Of a stretch of DNA of 43,697 nucleotides, positions 18,244 through 26,395 are shown piece by piece. The stretch lies in assembly GCA_964509475.1 (NCBI GenBank), contig CAZDXJ010000013.1:1-43697 (forward strand). The letters run 5' to 3'. Position 1 is the first letter of the stretch. Every line of letters starts with the position of its first letter. Below the pieces are notes generated by a model that was given only the letters and a program-made list of their open reading frames with translations, ran no database searches and was not told the origin of the DNA. Both the position numbers and the translations under genes were made by a program. This DNA is from CAZDXJ01 sp964509475. GTDB taxonomy: Bacteria; Pseudomonadota; Gammaproteobacteria; Methylococcales; Methylomonadaceae.

Positions 18244-18272
18244 GATATTCCACCCGAATTGGGTGGAATATC
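18244..18272 (+). other. Perfect hairpin between coxA and the small assembly gene
   Basis: A perfect 12-base stem GATATTCCACCC / GGGTGGAATATC with a 5-base loop lies 14 bases after the coxA stop. No T tract follows, so it is more likely an mRNA stabiliser or processing site than a terminator. It would keep coxBA mRNA levels above those of the downstream assembly genes. Confidence 0.75.
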
Positions 18273-18282
18273 AGGTGGTGCA

Positions 18283-18384
18283 ATGGATAAAAAAAAGAGA
18301 AATATAATATTGACTGTGGTGATTTTGACAGTAATTGTTGCCGCTATTTATATACATACGGTGATTCAGGTGATTTATCAATGA
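18283..18384 (+). CDS. 33-residue single-helix membrane protein of the cox cluster
   Basis: This short gene encodes MDKKKRNIILTVVILTVIVA and 13 more residues. It has a basic N-terminus followed by one membrane helix. It sits between coxA and ctaG, and its stop codon overlaps the ctaG start (ATGA). Comparable 30-40-residue proteins occur at this spot in many proteobacterial cox clusters and are annotated as small cytochrome oxidase assembly proteins. That name is by position and shape, since such short sequences give little homology signal. Confidence 0.72.
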   Translation: MDKKKRNIILTVVILTVIVAAIYIHTVIQVIYQ

Positions 18385-18926
18385 ACAATACGACATTGGC
18401 GCAAAAAAATTCAAGGCTGGTCATCAAATTATTCATTGTAGCGGTATTCATGTTTGGATTTGGTTACGCCTTGGTGCCTTTGTACGATGTGTTTTGTGAT
18501 GTAACCGGGATTAATGGTAAAACCGATAATAAGGCCGCAGCAGAGACCCGGTATATAATTGATCAGAGTCGGGAAATTACGGTGGAATTTATAACGTCCC
18601 TGAATGAATCGGCACCAATGCAGTTCAAGGCGATGACAACAAAACTGCGCGTGCATCCCGGGCAATATTATACAGTCAAGTTTTACGCAAGGAACAACAC
18701 TAACAAAAAGCTGGTGGCTCAGGCAATACCCAGTATTTCGCCGGGATCTGCTGCCGAATTTTTTAAAAAAACGGAATGTTTTTGTTTTTCCAAACAAACT
18801 TTTTTAGCAAAAGAAGAAAAGATGATGCCGGTACGTTTTGTGGTGAATCCGGAGCTGCCGAAACGATATAAAACCATTACGCTTTCTTACACATTTTTTG
18901 ATATTACAAAAGATTCAGAAACTTAA
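18381..18926 (+). CDS. ctaG: Cytochrome c oxidase assembly protein CtaG/Cox11 (copper chaperone)
   Basis: Cox11 delivers copper to the CuB site of subunit I. The 181-residue protein has one N-terminal membrane helix (LVIKLFIVAVFMFGFGYALVPLYDVFCDVTG) and a periplasmic immunoglobulin-like domain. The copper-binding motif CFCF is present in FKKTECFCFSKQTF. The RFVVNPELP and TLSYTFFD segments are characteristic. It overlaps the preceding 33-residue gene by four bases and is followed 17 bases later by coxC. Confidence 0.96.
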   Translation: MNNTTLAQKNSRLVIKLFIVAVFMFGFGYALVPLYDVFCDVTGINGKTDNKAAAETRYIIDQSREITVEFITSLNESAPMQFKAMTTKLRVHPGQYYTVKFYARNNTNKKLVAQAIPSISPGSAAEFFKKTECFCFSKQTFLAKEEKMMPVRFVVNPELPKRYKTITLSYTFFDITKDSET

Positions 18927-18943
18927 CATTACAGGGGAAGGAT

Positions 18944-19810
18944 ATGTCTTCACATGACAGCTATTACATACCTCACAAGGCCACCTGGCCGATTATGGCA
19001 ACGGTCGGCCTGGCCACCATGTTCGCAGGTTTTGCCAATTATCTTAATGGCAGCAGCAGCGGTGCGACATTTATGATATTGGGGCTTGCCGTTTTTATTA
19101 TCATGTTGGCTGGATGGTTTACGCTGCAGGCAACAGAAAGTGAGTCCGGTACTTACAATGCTTCGGTTGGCGTTTCCTATCGCATGGGGATGATGTGGTT
19201 CATTTTTTCGGAAGTGATGTTTTTCGCGGTTTTTTTTGGTGCGCTCTGGTATACCCGTAATCTTTCCGTGCCCTGGCTGGGCGGTGAAGGCGTAGGCCCG
19301 GGCCGTTCATCGGAACTGTTATGGGAAGGTTATCAGGCGGTATGGCCGACGAATGGTCCTGGCAATGTTGGCGGGGAATTTGAGGAAATGGGGGCCTGGG
19401 GCCTGCCATTTGTCAATACTCTGATCCTGCTGAGCAGTGGTGTAACCGTGACCTGGGCGCATTGGGGCTTGTTGCAAAATAAAAGAACCCAGTTGCTTAA
19501 AGGGCTGGCGGCAACAGTGTTTTTGGGTTTTTTGTTCGTGGCCTGCCAGGCTTATGAATATCATGAAGCCTATACCGAAATGGGTTTGACTTTAGGTTCC
19601 GGTATTTATGGAAGCACTTTTTTTATGTTGACCGGTTTTCATGGTTTGCATGTCACCATCGGTTCCATCATGCTGGCGGTCATTTTGTTTCGAAGCTGGA
19701 AAGGCCATTTTTCGCCGGAAAATCATTTCGCTTTTGAAGGCGTTGCCTGGTATTGGCATTTCGTGGACGTGGTCTGGTTGGGCCTGTTTATTTTTGTCTA
19801 TCTGATGTAA
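18944..19810 (+). CDS. coxC: Cytochrome c oxidase subunit III
   Basis: This is the third core subunit, with seven predicted membrane helices in 288 residues. Family features include YYIPHKATWPI at the N-terminus, the conserved glutamate helix (FIFSEVMFFAVFFGALWY), TLILLSSGVTVTWAHW and the C-terminal WYWHFVDVVWLGLFIFVYL. It ends the plus-strand cox core and is followed by a strong terminator. Assembly genes SURF1 and heme A synthase resume after an opposite-strand gene. Confidence 0.98.
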   Translation: MSSHDSYYIPHKATWPIMATVGLATMFAGFANYLNGSSSGATFMILGLAVFIIMLAGWFTLQATESESGTYNASVGVSYRMGMMWFIFSEVMFFAVFFGALWYTRNLSVPWLGGEGVGPGRSSELLWEGYQAVWPTNGPGNVGGEFEEMGAWGLPFVNTLILLSSGVTVTWAHWGLLQNKRTQLLKGLAATVFLGFLFVACQAYEYHEAYTEMGLTLGSGIYGSTFFMLTGFHGLHVTIGSIMLAVILFRSWKGHFSPENHFAFEGVAWYWHFVDVVWLGLFIFVYLM

Positions 19811-19829
19811 ACAAACCCGGACAGAATGG

Positions 19830-19863
19830 AAAAGCGCTGTTTTGATGGCAGCGCTTTTTTTTT
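19830..19863. terminator. Bidirectional terminator between coxC and the DUF2909-like gene
   Basis: A stem AAAAGCGCTG / CAGCGCTTTT with a 9-base loop is followed by a run of at least eight T on the plus strand. Reading from the minus strand the hairpin also ends in four T, so it can serve both converging genes. Confidence 0.9.
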
Positions 19864-19868
19864 GCAAG

Positions 19869-20105
19869 TTATTTTTGCTGGCTGTGTGCTTTTGCAGGTG
19901 ATTGAATACCGTGTGGTTTTAACAATCCGGTCATGCTGGCCAAAAACAAAAAGATAAATAACAGTACAGACAATCCGATACGCAAGGTCAGGGCTTTGAG
20001 CATTTGCTCGGAATTGTCTTTGTGTTTCATCATGTAAAACAAAGCGGAACCCAAACAATAAACAATAACAAAAAAAACAATGGCGATTATGAATTTGACT
20101 ATCAT
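19869..20105 (-). CDS. DUF2909-like twin-helix membrane protein
   Basis: This protein of 78 residues (82 if the ATG at 20117 is used) consists of two membrane helices joined by a short charged loop (MMKHKDNSEQMLKALTLRIGLS). This is the layout of the twin transmembrane proteins (DUF2909) that sit between coxC and SURF1 in many gammaproteobacteria. It lies on the minus strand and shares a ~60-base divergent spacer with SURF1. Function is not known; a role in oxidase assembly is inferred from position only. Confidence 0.75.
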   Translation of the reverse strand: MIVKFIIAIVFFVIVYCLGSALFYMMKHKDNSEQMLKALTLRIGLSVLLFIFLFLASMTGLLKPHGIQSPAKAHSQQK

Positions 20106-20166
20106 TGGGAAAACCATGAATGTGTTTGCAAGGAAAGAATCCTATTTTCATTGATCCCTGAAAAAA

Positions 20167-20919
20167 ATGCCAATTGATTTGAAGTTACGTTTCGGCGCTA
20201 TCACGGTTTCCTTTTCATTATTGCCGTTGCTTGTTTTTGTCAGTTTGCTGGTGTTGTTGATAGCTTTGGGCCTGTGGCAGCTGGATCGGGCTCAACAAAA
20301 AACAGTCATGCTGGAAATGCAGGCACAAAGAAAAGATGAGCCGGATATTGTTTTGACGGCGGATATGCCGGAATCGATTAACGGCTTGCGTTATCACAAT
20401 GCCTCGGTTTCAGGGCGCTATGACATAAATCACCAGTTTTTACTGGACAATCAGATTGTTGCCGGCAAAGCCGGTTATTTTGTGTTGACGCCTTTCATCA
20501 TCGAACAAACAAACCGGGCAATTCTGGTAAACCGGGGTTGGCTGCCCTTGAATAAAGACCGCCGCCATTTACCTGAAATCGGTTTCGCACAAGAAGATCA
20601 ACGTATATCAGGCCGCATCAACAATTTTCCAAGTGTTGGCATAAAACTGGAAGGTGCTGAAATTCCAGCCAAAGGCTGGCCATCGGTCGTTCAGCTTGTT
20701 GATACCCGGGTATTGGAACCGTTGTTGGGTTATTCCCTGTTCGATTTTCAATTGCAATTGGCGCCTGATCAAGCCAATGGTTATTTGCGCGATTGGAAAA
20801 TATACAATTTTATGCCACCGGAAAAGCATATCGCTTATGCCGTGCAATGGTTTGGCTTGGCGGCAGCGCTGGTTATCCTGTTTTTTTTATACGGTTTGAA
20901 ATATGAGCGGCGAAGATAA
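20167..20919 (+). CDS. SURF1 family cytochrome oxidase assembly protein
   Basis: SURF1 (Shy1) proteins assist heme a insertion into subunit I. The 250-residue sequence has a membrane helix at each end. Between them the conserved LIALGLWQLDRAQQK, LRYHNASVSGRYD, RAILVNRGWLP and the terminal HIAYAVQWFGLAAALVILFF are visible. It overlaps the next gene by 17 bases, so it is translationally coupled to it. Confidence 0.94.
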   Translation: MPIDLKLRFGAITVSFSLLPLLVFVSLLVLLIALGLWQLDRAQQKTVMLEMQAQRKDEPDIVLTADMPESINGLRYHNASVSGRYDINHQFLLDNQIVAGKAGYFVLTPFIIEQTNRAILVNRGWLPLNKDRRHLPEIGFAQEDQRISGRINNFPSVGIKLEGAEIPAKGWPSVVQLVDTRVLEPLLGYSLFDFQLQLAPDQANGYLRDWKIYNFMPPEKHIAYAVQWFGLAAALVILFFLYGLKYERRR

Positions 20920-21508
20920 ACAACGGAAAAAAAATCAACGTATCATTTTGTTGGTTTTTATCTTGTCAATTATTCCTTTTTTTATTGCCTGGGTGTTTAC
21001 AAAAAATCCACATTGGCTGTCAGGCAGTGCCAACAGGGGACAATTGATTATTCCACCGGTTACGACCGAGCGTTCTGAATTGTATGGTTATGATCAATTT
21101 TCTACTGACAATCTGACCGAGCTGAATGGTCATTGGGTGATGATAAATGTCATTCCCGAAGCTGGATGTGACAGGCCATGCCGTGAGGCAATTCATAAAA
21201 CCCGGCAGCTGCGTTTGATGATGAACAAGGATTTGACCCGGATTCGGCGTGCCGTAGTGATTTTCAAAACGATTGATACGGGCAAGGTCGGGGATTGGTG
21301 GCAGGGTGATGTGCGTTTGTTACGGCTCAAGGCGGATGCCCGTTTCATTGACAAACTCAAGACTATCAGTGAAGGCAAACTTTCATCGGGTATGTTGTTT
21401 TTGATGGATCCGTTTGCTAACTTGATAATGATGTATGAAGCGGGCTTTGATCCTTACGATGTCAAAAAGGATTTGAAAAGATTATTGCGTATTTCGCAAA
21501 TTGGCTGA
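20903..21508 (+). CDS. SCO/thioredoxin-like membrane-anchored cox-associated protein
   Basis: This 201-residue protein has an N-terminal membrane anchor (IILLVFILSIIPFFIAWVF) and a periplasmic thioredoxin-like domain. GHWVMINVIPEAGCDRPCREAIHKTRQLRLMMNKD has a CxxxC pair where SCO proteins have their copper/redox cysteines. LFLMDPFANLIMMYEAGFDP matches the end of that fold. Its place between SURF1 and ctaA matches the conserved cox-cluster protein of Pseudomonas. A copper or thiol-redox role in CuA assembly is inferred. It is separate from the classical SCO1 gene, which is not seen here. Confidence 0.78.
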   Translation: MSGEDKQRKKNQRIILLVFILSIIPFFIAWVFTKNPHWLSGSANRGQLIIPPVTTERSELYGYDQFSTDNLTELNGHWVMINVIPEAGCDRPCREAIHKTRQLRLMMNKDLTRIRRAVVIFKTIDTGKVGDWWQGDVRLLRLKADARFIDKLKTISEGKLSSGMLFLMDPFANLIMMYEAGFDPYDVKKDLKRLLRISQIG

Positions 21509-21519
21509 AGGTAAGTGTG

Positions 21520-23583
21520 ATGTTTAGAAAATTAACCTTGCTGGCCCTGATATTGGCGTTTTGTGTCATTGTTTTGGGTTCTTATGTGCGTTTGTCGGAT
21601 GCGGGACTGGGTTGTCCGGATTGGCCAGGATGTTATGGTCAGGCCGTATTGAAGGACAGTGAACACTTCAGACAACAGGCATTACAGGCTTTTCCCGGGC
21701 ATCCGCTTGATTTTGCGAAAGCCTGGAAAGAGATGACGCATCGTTATTTGGCGGCGGCATTGGGCGTCGTGGTACTGCTGTTGAGCTTGTTGGCCTGGTG
21801 GCAAAAACATTGCCGTAAAGCGGCGTTGACTTCTTCGATCGTGTTGCTGGTATTGGTTGGCTTGCAAGCGGCATTGGGGATGTGGACGGTAACCTTGAAA
21901 ACCCTGCCGGCTGTCGTAACCGCACATTTATTGTTGGGTTTGTTCACTTTCTGGATGTTGTTCTGGATATTTTTACGGGTCAAGGTTGGTGTGGGCCGGC
22001 GCACGAAGCCTTCGGGTCCGGCTGGCCTTGCCGCTTTTACAATGTTTTTGCTGCTGTTGCAGGTTTTCCTGGGCGGTTGGGTCAGCAGCAATTACGCTTC
22101 TCTGGCTTGTACCGGTTTTCCTTTGTGTAACGGGCAATGGTGGCCGCAGGTTGATTATTGGCCGGCACTGGACGTGCTGCGTGGTTTTTTTACCGATTAT
22201 CCGGTGTTGCCTTATGAGTCCCGTGTTGCCATACATTGGCTGCATCGTGTTGGTGCGTTGCTTGTTCTGCTGATGACATTGGTATTGGTTAGTTTTTCGG
22301 TTTCATCGAAAAATCCAAAACCGGTCCGCAGAGGCGCCGGCTTGTTGTTGCTGCTTGTATTTATACAGACGACATCAGGCGCACTCAATATTCTTTTGGG
22401 TCTGCCGCTTTGGAATGCCGTTGCCCATAATGGTCTTGCGGCACTGCTGATGTTGCCTTTGATTTATATCCGGTTTTATTCACGCTATGAGTTATTGGAA
22501 GTTCTCAAGCTACCCGAGGTAACGGAACAAACACCGGAAACACCAGCGCCCCAACAGAAGGATAGCGCAGACAGTTGGGCATTGGAGCCGGTAGACCAGA
22601 TTGATACCAGTATGGTTTCGACAGAGGCTGTTATCGAGGAAGCTTATGTTGAAAAGCCACCTGAGGCTTTGTTTTCACGGCTGCAAAAACAACTCAAAAA
22701 AACCCGTTCCGGTTTGGGGCATGTGCTTGCCCGTGTTTCTTTGGGGCAAAAAAAGATTGATGACGAGCTGGTTGAGGAAATTGAAACCAGTTTGATTATG
22801 GCGGATGTCGGTGTCGATGCAACCCGTGACATCATTGCCCATCTGCATGAAAATGTGGAACGGAACCAGTTAAGTGATGCAAAGGCATTGACCACAGCCT
22901 TGAAAAAGCATTTGGTGGCGATATTGCAACCTTGCGACAAACCCTTGCTTATCCCTGAGCAGGCGGGACCTTTTGTTATTCTGGTCGTCGGCGTCAATGG
23001 TGTTGGCAAAACCACGACCATCGGCAAAATGGCGAAACGTTTGCAAGCACAAGGACATAGTGTGATGTTGGCGGCGGGTGATACCTTCAGGGCAGCGGCG
23101 GTCGAGCAATTGCAAACCTGGGGCGAGCGTAATAATATTCATGTCGTCGCACAACACACCGGTGCCGATTCCGCTTCGGTTATTTATGATGGTATCCAGT
23201 CGGCGCAGGCAAAAGGTATTGATGTCTTGATTGCCGATACCGCCGGTCGTTTGCATACCAAGTCCAATTTGATGGAAGAGCTGAAAAAGGTGAAAAGGAT
23301 TATGGCAAAACTGGATCCGGATGCGCCTCATGAGGTTTTATTGATCCTGGATGCGGGTACCGGACAAAATGCCTTGATGCAGGCGGAGCAATTCAACTCG
23401 ACAGTGGAATTGACCGGTATTGCTCTGACCAAACTCGACGGTACGGCAAAAGGCGGGGTTATCTTTGCCCTGGCCAAACGGTTTGGTGTACCGATACGTT
23501 ATATTGGCATCGGTGAAGGCATTGATGATTTGCAGGATTTTCACGCCGAACAATTTGTTGAAGCATTATTTAGCAGCGAATAA
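21520..23583 (+). CDS. Fusion of heme A synthase (CtaA) and signal recognition particle receptor (FtsY)
   Basis: One uninterrupted frame of 687 residues joins two complete enzymes. Residues 1-~325 are heme A synthase: Cys loop GCPDWPGC, second Cys pair ACTGFPLC, and heme ligands near H74, H136, H239/H242 and H303. Residues ~330-382 form an acidic, Pro/Glu-rich linker like an FtsY A domain. From LFSRLQKQLKKTRSGLG onward it is a full FtsY NG GTPase: GVNGVGKTTTIGK, AGDTFRAAAVEQL, DTAGRLHTKSNLMEEL, TKLDGTAKGG and IGEGIDDLQDF. The FtsY part directs SRP-ribosome complexes to the membrane. No stop, frameshift or internal start with a clear ribosome site is seen. cyoE and sco, which normally follow ctaA, are absent, and so is rsmD, which often precedes ftsY. 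The ATG at 21520 was chosen over the GTG one codon before. Confidence 0.93.
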   Translation: MFRKLTLLALILAFCVIVLGSYVRLSDAGLGCPDWPGCYGQAVLKDSEHFRQQALQAFPGHPLDFAKAWKEMTHRYLAAALGVVVLLLSLLAWWQKHCRKAALTSSIVLLVLVGLQAALGMWTVTLKTLPAVVTAHLLLGLFTFWMLFWIFLRVKVGVGRRTKPSGPAGLAAFTMFLLLLQVFLGGWVSSNYASLACTGFPLCNGQWWPQVDYWPALDVLRGFFTDYPVLPYESRVAIHWLHRVGALLVLLMTLVLVSFSVSSKNPKPVRRGAGLLLLLVFIQTTSGALNILLGLPLWNAVAHNGLAALLMLPLIYIRFYSRYELLEVLKLPEVTEQTPETPAPQQKDSADSWALEPVDQIDTSMVSTEAVIEEAYVEKPPEALFSRLQKQLKKTRSGLGHVLARVSLGQKKIDDELVEEIETSLIMADVGVDATRDIIAHLHENVERNQLSDAKALTTALKKHLVAILQPCDKPLLIPEQAGPFVILVVGVNGVGKTTTIGKMAKRLQAQGHSVMLAAGDTFRAAAVEQLQTWGERNNIHVVAQHTGADSASVIYDGIQSAQAKGIDVLIADTAGRLHTKSNLMEELKKVKRIMAKLDPDAPHEVLLILDAGTGQNALMQAEQFNSTVELTGIALTKLDGTAKGGVIFALAKRFGVPIRYIGIGEGIDDLQDFHAEQFVEALFSSE

Positions 23584-23591
23584 TTTGTCTT

Positions 23592-24245
23592 ATGCTCAAA
23601 TTCGATCAGGTATACAAACAGTATCCGGATTATGGCGATGCTTTGTTTGATGTCAGTTTCGAGATACAGCGGGGGGAGATGGTTTTTTTAACGGGACATT
23701 CCGGGGCCGGCAAGACGACGTTATTAAAACTGATAGCGATGATGGAACATTGCAGCAAAGGGCAGATTTTTCTTGATGGTTTGAATTTGAACCGACTCAA
23801 ACCCAGGCGGATACCTTATATCCGGCGTAAGCTGGGGCTTATTTTCCAGGATTATAAATTATTGCAGGACCGGACCGTATTCGATAATGTGGCTTTGCCC
23901 TTAATCGTGGCCGGGTTCGGACACAAAGAGATAAACAGCCGGGTTCGTGCTGCCCTGGATAAAGTGGGGTTGCTGGACAAGGAAAGGAAATATCCATTGG
24001 TGCTGTCCGGAGGTGAGCAGCAGCGAGTCGGGATTGCCAGGGCGGTGGTCAATACACCAGAGATGATTTTGGCCGATGAGCCAACGGGTAATCTGGACCC
24101 GGATTTATCAGTTGAGATCATGCAGTTGTTTGAGCAATTCAGGCAGGTGGGGACGACGATTCTGGTCGCTTCCCATGATTTATCATTGATCCGTGGCATG
24201 GGGCACAGAATGCTGGTTTTACGACAAGGGCGTTTGATTTCTTGA
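23592..24245 (+). CDS. ftsE: Cell division ATP-binding protein FtsE
   Basis: FtsE is the ATPase of the FtsEX complex that activates septal peptidoglycan hydrolases. In 217 residues it shows Walker A GHSGAGKTTLLKL, the Q-loop in LGLIFQDYKLLQDRTVFDNV, the signature LSGGEQQRVGIARA, Walker B MILADEPTGNLDP and the H-loop VASHD. It starts eight bases after the ctaA-ftsY stop and four bases before ftsX, which is the conserved ftsY-ftsE-ftsX-rpoH order of gammaproteobacteria. Confidence 0.98.
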   Translation: MLKFDQVYKQYPDYGDALFDVSFEIQRGEMVFLTGHSGAGKTTLLKLIAMMEHCSKGQIFLDGLNLNRLKPRRIPYIRRKLGLIFQDYKLLQDRTVFDNVALPLIVAGFGHKEINSRVRAALDKVGLLDKERKYPLVLSGGEQQRVGIARAVVNTPEMILADEPTGNLDPDLSVEIMQLFEQFRQVGTTILVASHDLSLIRGMGHRMLVLRQGRLIS

Positions 24246-24249
24246 AGCA

Positions 24250-25230
24250 ATGAAAACAACAAAACCGAGACGGTCGAAAAAACAGGCGCGGGCATCCGGT
24301 GGGGGCTTACAGGATAAAATTCAGGCTTATTTCACTATCCATGCTTATGCACTGTTTTTCAGTTTAGGGCGTATGATGCACGCGCCACTGACTTCGGCCA
24401 TGACGGTTGCGGTTTTGGCCGTGGCAATTTCATTGGCTGGCGGATTTTATTTGTTGGTTTGCAACTTGCAGCAGCTGACGGGCGGCATAGAAGCCAGCAA
24501 CCAGATTTCAGTTTTTTTGAAAACCGAAATCAGTGATCGACAAGGTGTGGCATTGGCCAGGCGATTGAACGATATACTGGAGATTCAGCAGGTGCGGCTG
24601 ATCAGCAAACAGCAGGCTTTGCAAGAATTCAAGTCAAACAGCGGTTTTGGTGAAGCGTTGAACGCTTTGCACAAGAATCCGTTACCGGTTGTGATTCAGG
24701 TGTTACCTGAAAACAAAATACGAAAACAGCAGATACAAACGTTATTGGGCAAGTTACAGGAATACCCGGAAGTTGATTTTGCCCAGATGGATATGCAATG
24801 GGTGGAACGGTTGCGGGCCATGATGCAGTTGGCGCGGCGGGGCGTGGGTTTGATTAGTTTTCTGCTGGGTATTGCGGTATTATTCATTACCGGCAATACA
24901 ATTCGTTTGGAGTTGCAAAATCGGCGTGACGAGGTAATGGTGGCAAAACTGGTGGGTGCTACCCATAGTTTTATTCAAAGACCTTTTCTTTATAGCGGGT
25001 TTTGGTATGGTTTTGCTGCGGGGTTATTGGCATGGTTGATTATAACCGTTATGATGCTGGTGTTGCGCAAGCCTGTTGAAAAGCTGTCGGCTTTGTATGA
25101 CGGTGGATTCACGATGCTTTTTATGGGCTTACAGGATTCATTGTGGTTGCTGGCTATTTCTTCATTATTGGGTGTTGTTGGAGCCTGGATGGTTTTAATT
25201 TCACAATTACAACAAATCAAACCGGAATAA
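24250..25230 (+). CDS. ftsX: Cell division protein FtsX
   Basis: FtsX is the membrane partner of FtsE. The 326-residue protein has a basic N-terminal tail, one membrane helix (MTVAVLAVAISLAGGFYLL), a periplasmic loop of ~120 residues with the typical EISVFLK-like (NQISVFLKTEISD) and RLISKQQALQEF segments, then three further helices. RLELQNRRDEVMVAKLVGAT is the conserved FtsX cytoplasmic motif. It follows ftsE with a four-base gap. Confidence 0.96.
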   Translation: MKTTKPRRSKKQARASGGGLQDKIQAYFTIHAYALFFSLGRMMHAPLTSAMTVAVLAVAISLAGGFYLLVCNLQQLTGGIEASNQISVFLKTEISDRQGVALARRLNDILEIQQVRLISKQQALQEFKSNSGFGEALNALHKNPLPVVIQVLPENKIRKQQIQTLLGKLQEYPEVDFAQMDMQWVERLRAMMQLARRGVGLISFLLGIAVLFITGNTIRLELQNRRDEVMVAKLVGATHSFIQRPFLYSGFWYGFAAGLLAWLIITVMMLVLRKPVEKLSALYDGGFTMLFMGLQDSLWLLAISSLLGVVGAWMVLISQLQQIKPE

Positions 25231-25262
25231 TGATGTATCGGCAAAGGGAACTTGTTGTTTTG

Positions 25263-25302
25263 TTAGCACTCTTATGTCTGGAGTGCTAAAATTGCATATA
25301 AT
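25263..25302 (+). promoter_or_regulatory. CIRCE operator and promoter of rpoH
   Basis: TTAGCACTC (25263-25271) and GAGTGCTAA (25281-25289) are separated by nine bases, which is a perfect match to the CIRCE element bound by HrcA. A consensus -10 TATAAT sits at 25297-25302, eight bases after the right arm; no good -35 is visible, and the site covers the -35 region. Transcription would start near 25309, giving a leader of only about 16 bases before the rpoH ATG. Repression by HrcA is strongly implied. Confidence 0.92.
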
Positions 25303-25324
25303 ACATACTTACAAAGAGGACACT

Positions 25325-26182
25325 ATGAATAACGCATTAGCCTTACCTGCCAATCTTTCAACGGGTTCTTTCGATGCTTATGTCAATACGGTAGCGCAGA
25401 TACCGATGCTGTCCGCGCAGGAAGAAAAAGAATTGGCGGAGCGCTTTCATGAACAACAGGATTTGGAAGCGGCAAGACAGTTGGTGATGGCGAATTTGCG
25501 TTTTGTCGTGCATATCGCCCGTGGTTACAGCGGTTACGGTTTGCCTTTGCCGGATATTGTCCAAGAGGGTAATGTCGGCCTGATGAAAGCGGTCAAACGG
25601 TTTGATCCAAAAATTGGTGTACGGCTGGTTTCTTTCGCAGTGCACTGGATCAGGGCGGAGATTCATGAATATGTCATCAAAAACTGGCGTATCGTTAAAA
25701 TCGCGACAACCAAAGCACAACGCAAATTATTTTTCAATTTGCGTAAATCCAAAAAGCGTCTAGGCTGGCTGTCCGAATCGGAAGCAGAAACGATTGCCAG
25801 CGACCTGGGGGTAAAGCTGGAAACCGTTTATGAAATGGAGCAGCGGCTTGATAGTCGCGATATGAGTTATGATTTGCCGACGGATAGTGAAGCGGATGAT
25901 TCATTCAGCGCGGCGGCTAATTATCTGGAAACAAAAGATGCCGATCCGGCTGAATTGTTGGAGCATTCCAATTGGCAAGGGCATGAGCAGGCTTTGTTAA
26001 ACAAGGCAATGTCGGAACTGGATGAACGCAGCCGGGATATTTTAACCAGCCGCTGGTTAAATGAAAATAAAGCGACACTGCATGATTTGGCGGATCGTTA
26101 CCAGGTTTCGGCGGAAAGAATCCGGCAACTGGAAAAAAATGCCTTGAAAAAATTGAGAAATGAATTTGTCTTGGAAGCTTGA
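25325..26182 (+). CDS. rpoH: RNA polymerase sigma factor sigma-32
   Basis: RpoH directs transcription of heat-shock genes. In 285 residues, region 2 is seen as LRFVVHIARGYSGYGLPLPDIVQEGNVGLMKAVKRFDP. The RpoH box-like QRKLFFNLRKSKKRLGWLS follows, and region 4 ends in LHDLADRYQVSAERIRQLEKNALKKLRNE. The open frame extends to 25274, but that would place the start inside the CIRCE operator. The ATG at 25325 has ribosome site GAGGA and the normal N-terminus (MNNALALPANLS). It ends the ftsE-ftsX-rpoH order but has its own promoter. Confidence 0.97.
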   Translation: MNNALALPANLSTGSFDAYVNTVAQIPMLSAQEEKELAERFHEQQDLEAARQLVMANLRFVVHIARGYSGYGLPLPDIVQEGNVGLMKAVKRFDPKIGVRLVSFAVHWIRAEIHEYVIKNWRIVKIATTKAQRKLFFNLRKSKKRLGWLSESEAETIASDLGVKLETVYEMEQRLDSRDMSYDLPTDSEADDSFSAAANYLETKDADPAELLEHSNWQGHEQALLNKAMSELDERSRDILTSRWLNENKATLHDLADRYQVSAERIRQLEKNALKKLRNEFVLEA

Positions 26183-26395
26183 GGCCTTGTAAAGGAAAGC
26201 TGGTCAAAAAACTTTCAAACTCGAACACGAAACAAGTCAAGGTTGGTGAATTTTTAACTGTTCGGGGACGTTGGTATTGAGTCTTTGAGCAAAACCATAG
26301 CAATTATATGGGATATAGGTGTCGAAAGCCAGGAATGGCGAGTGGGTGTCATTGATCTCTGGCGTTTGAACCTTGTCAACGGTCTTTGCTGTAAA

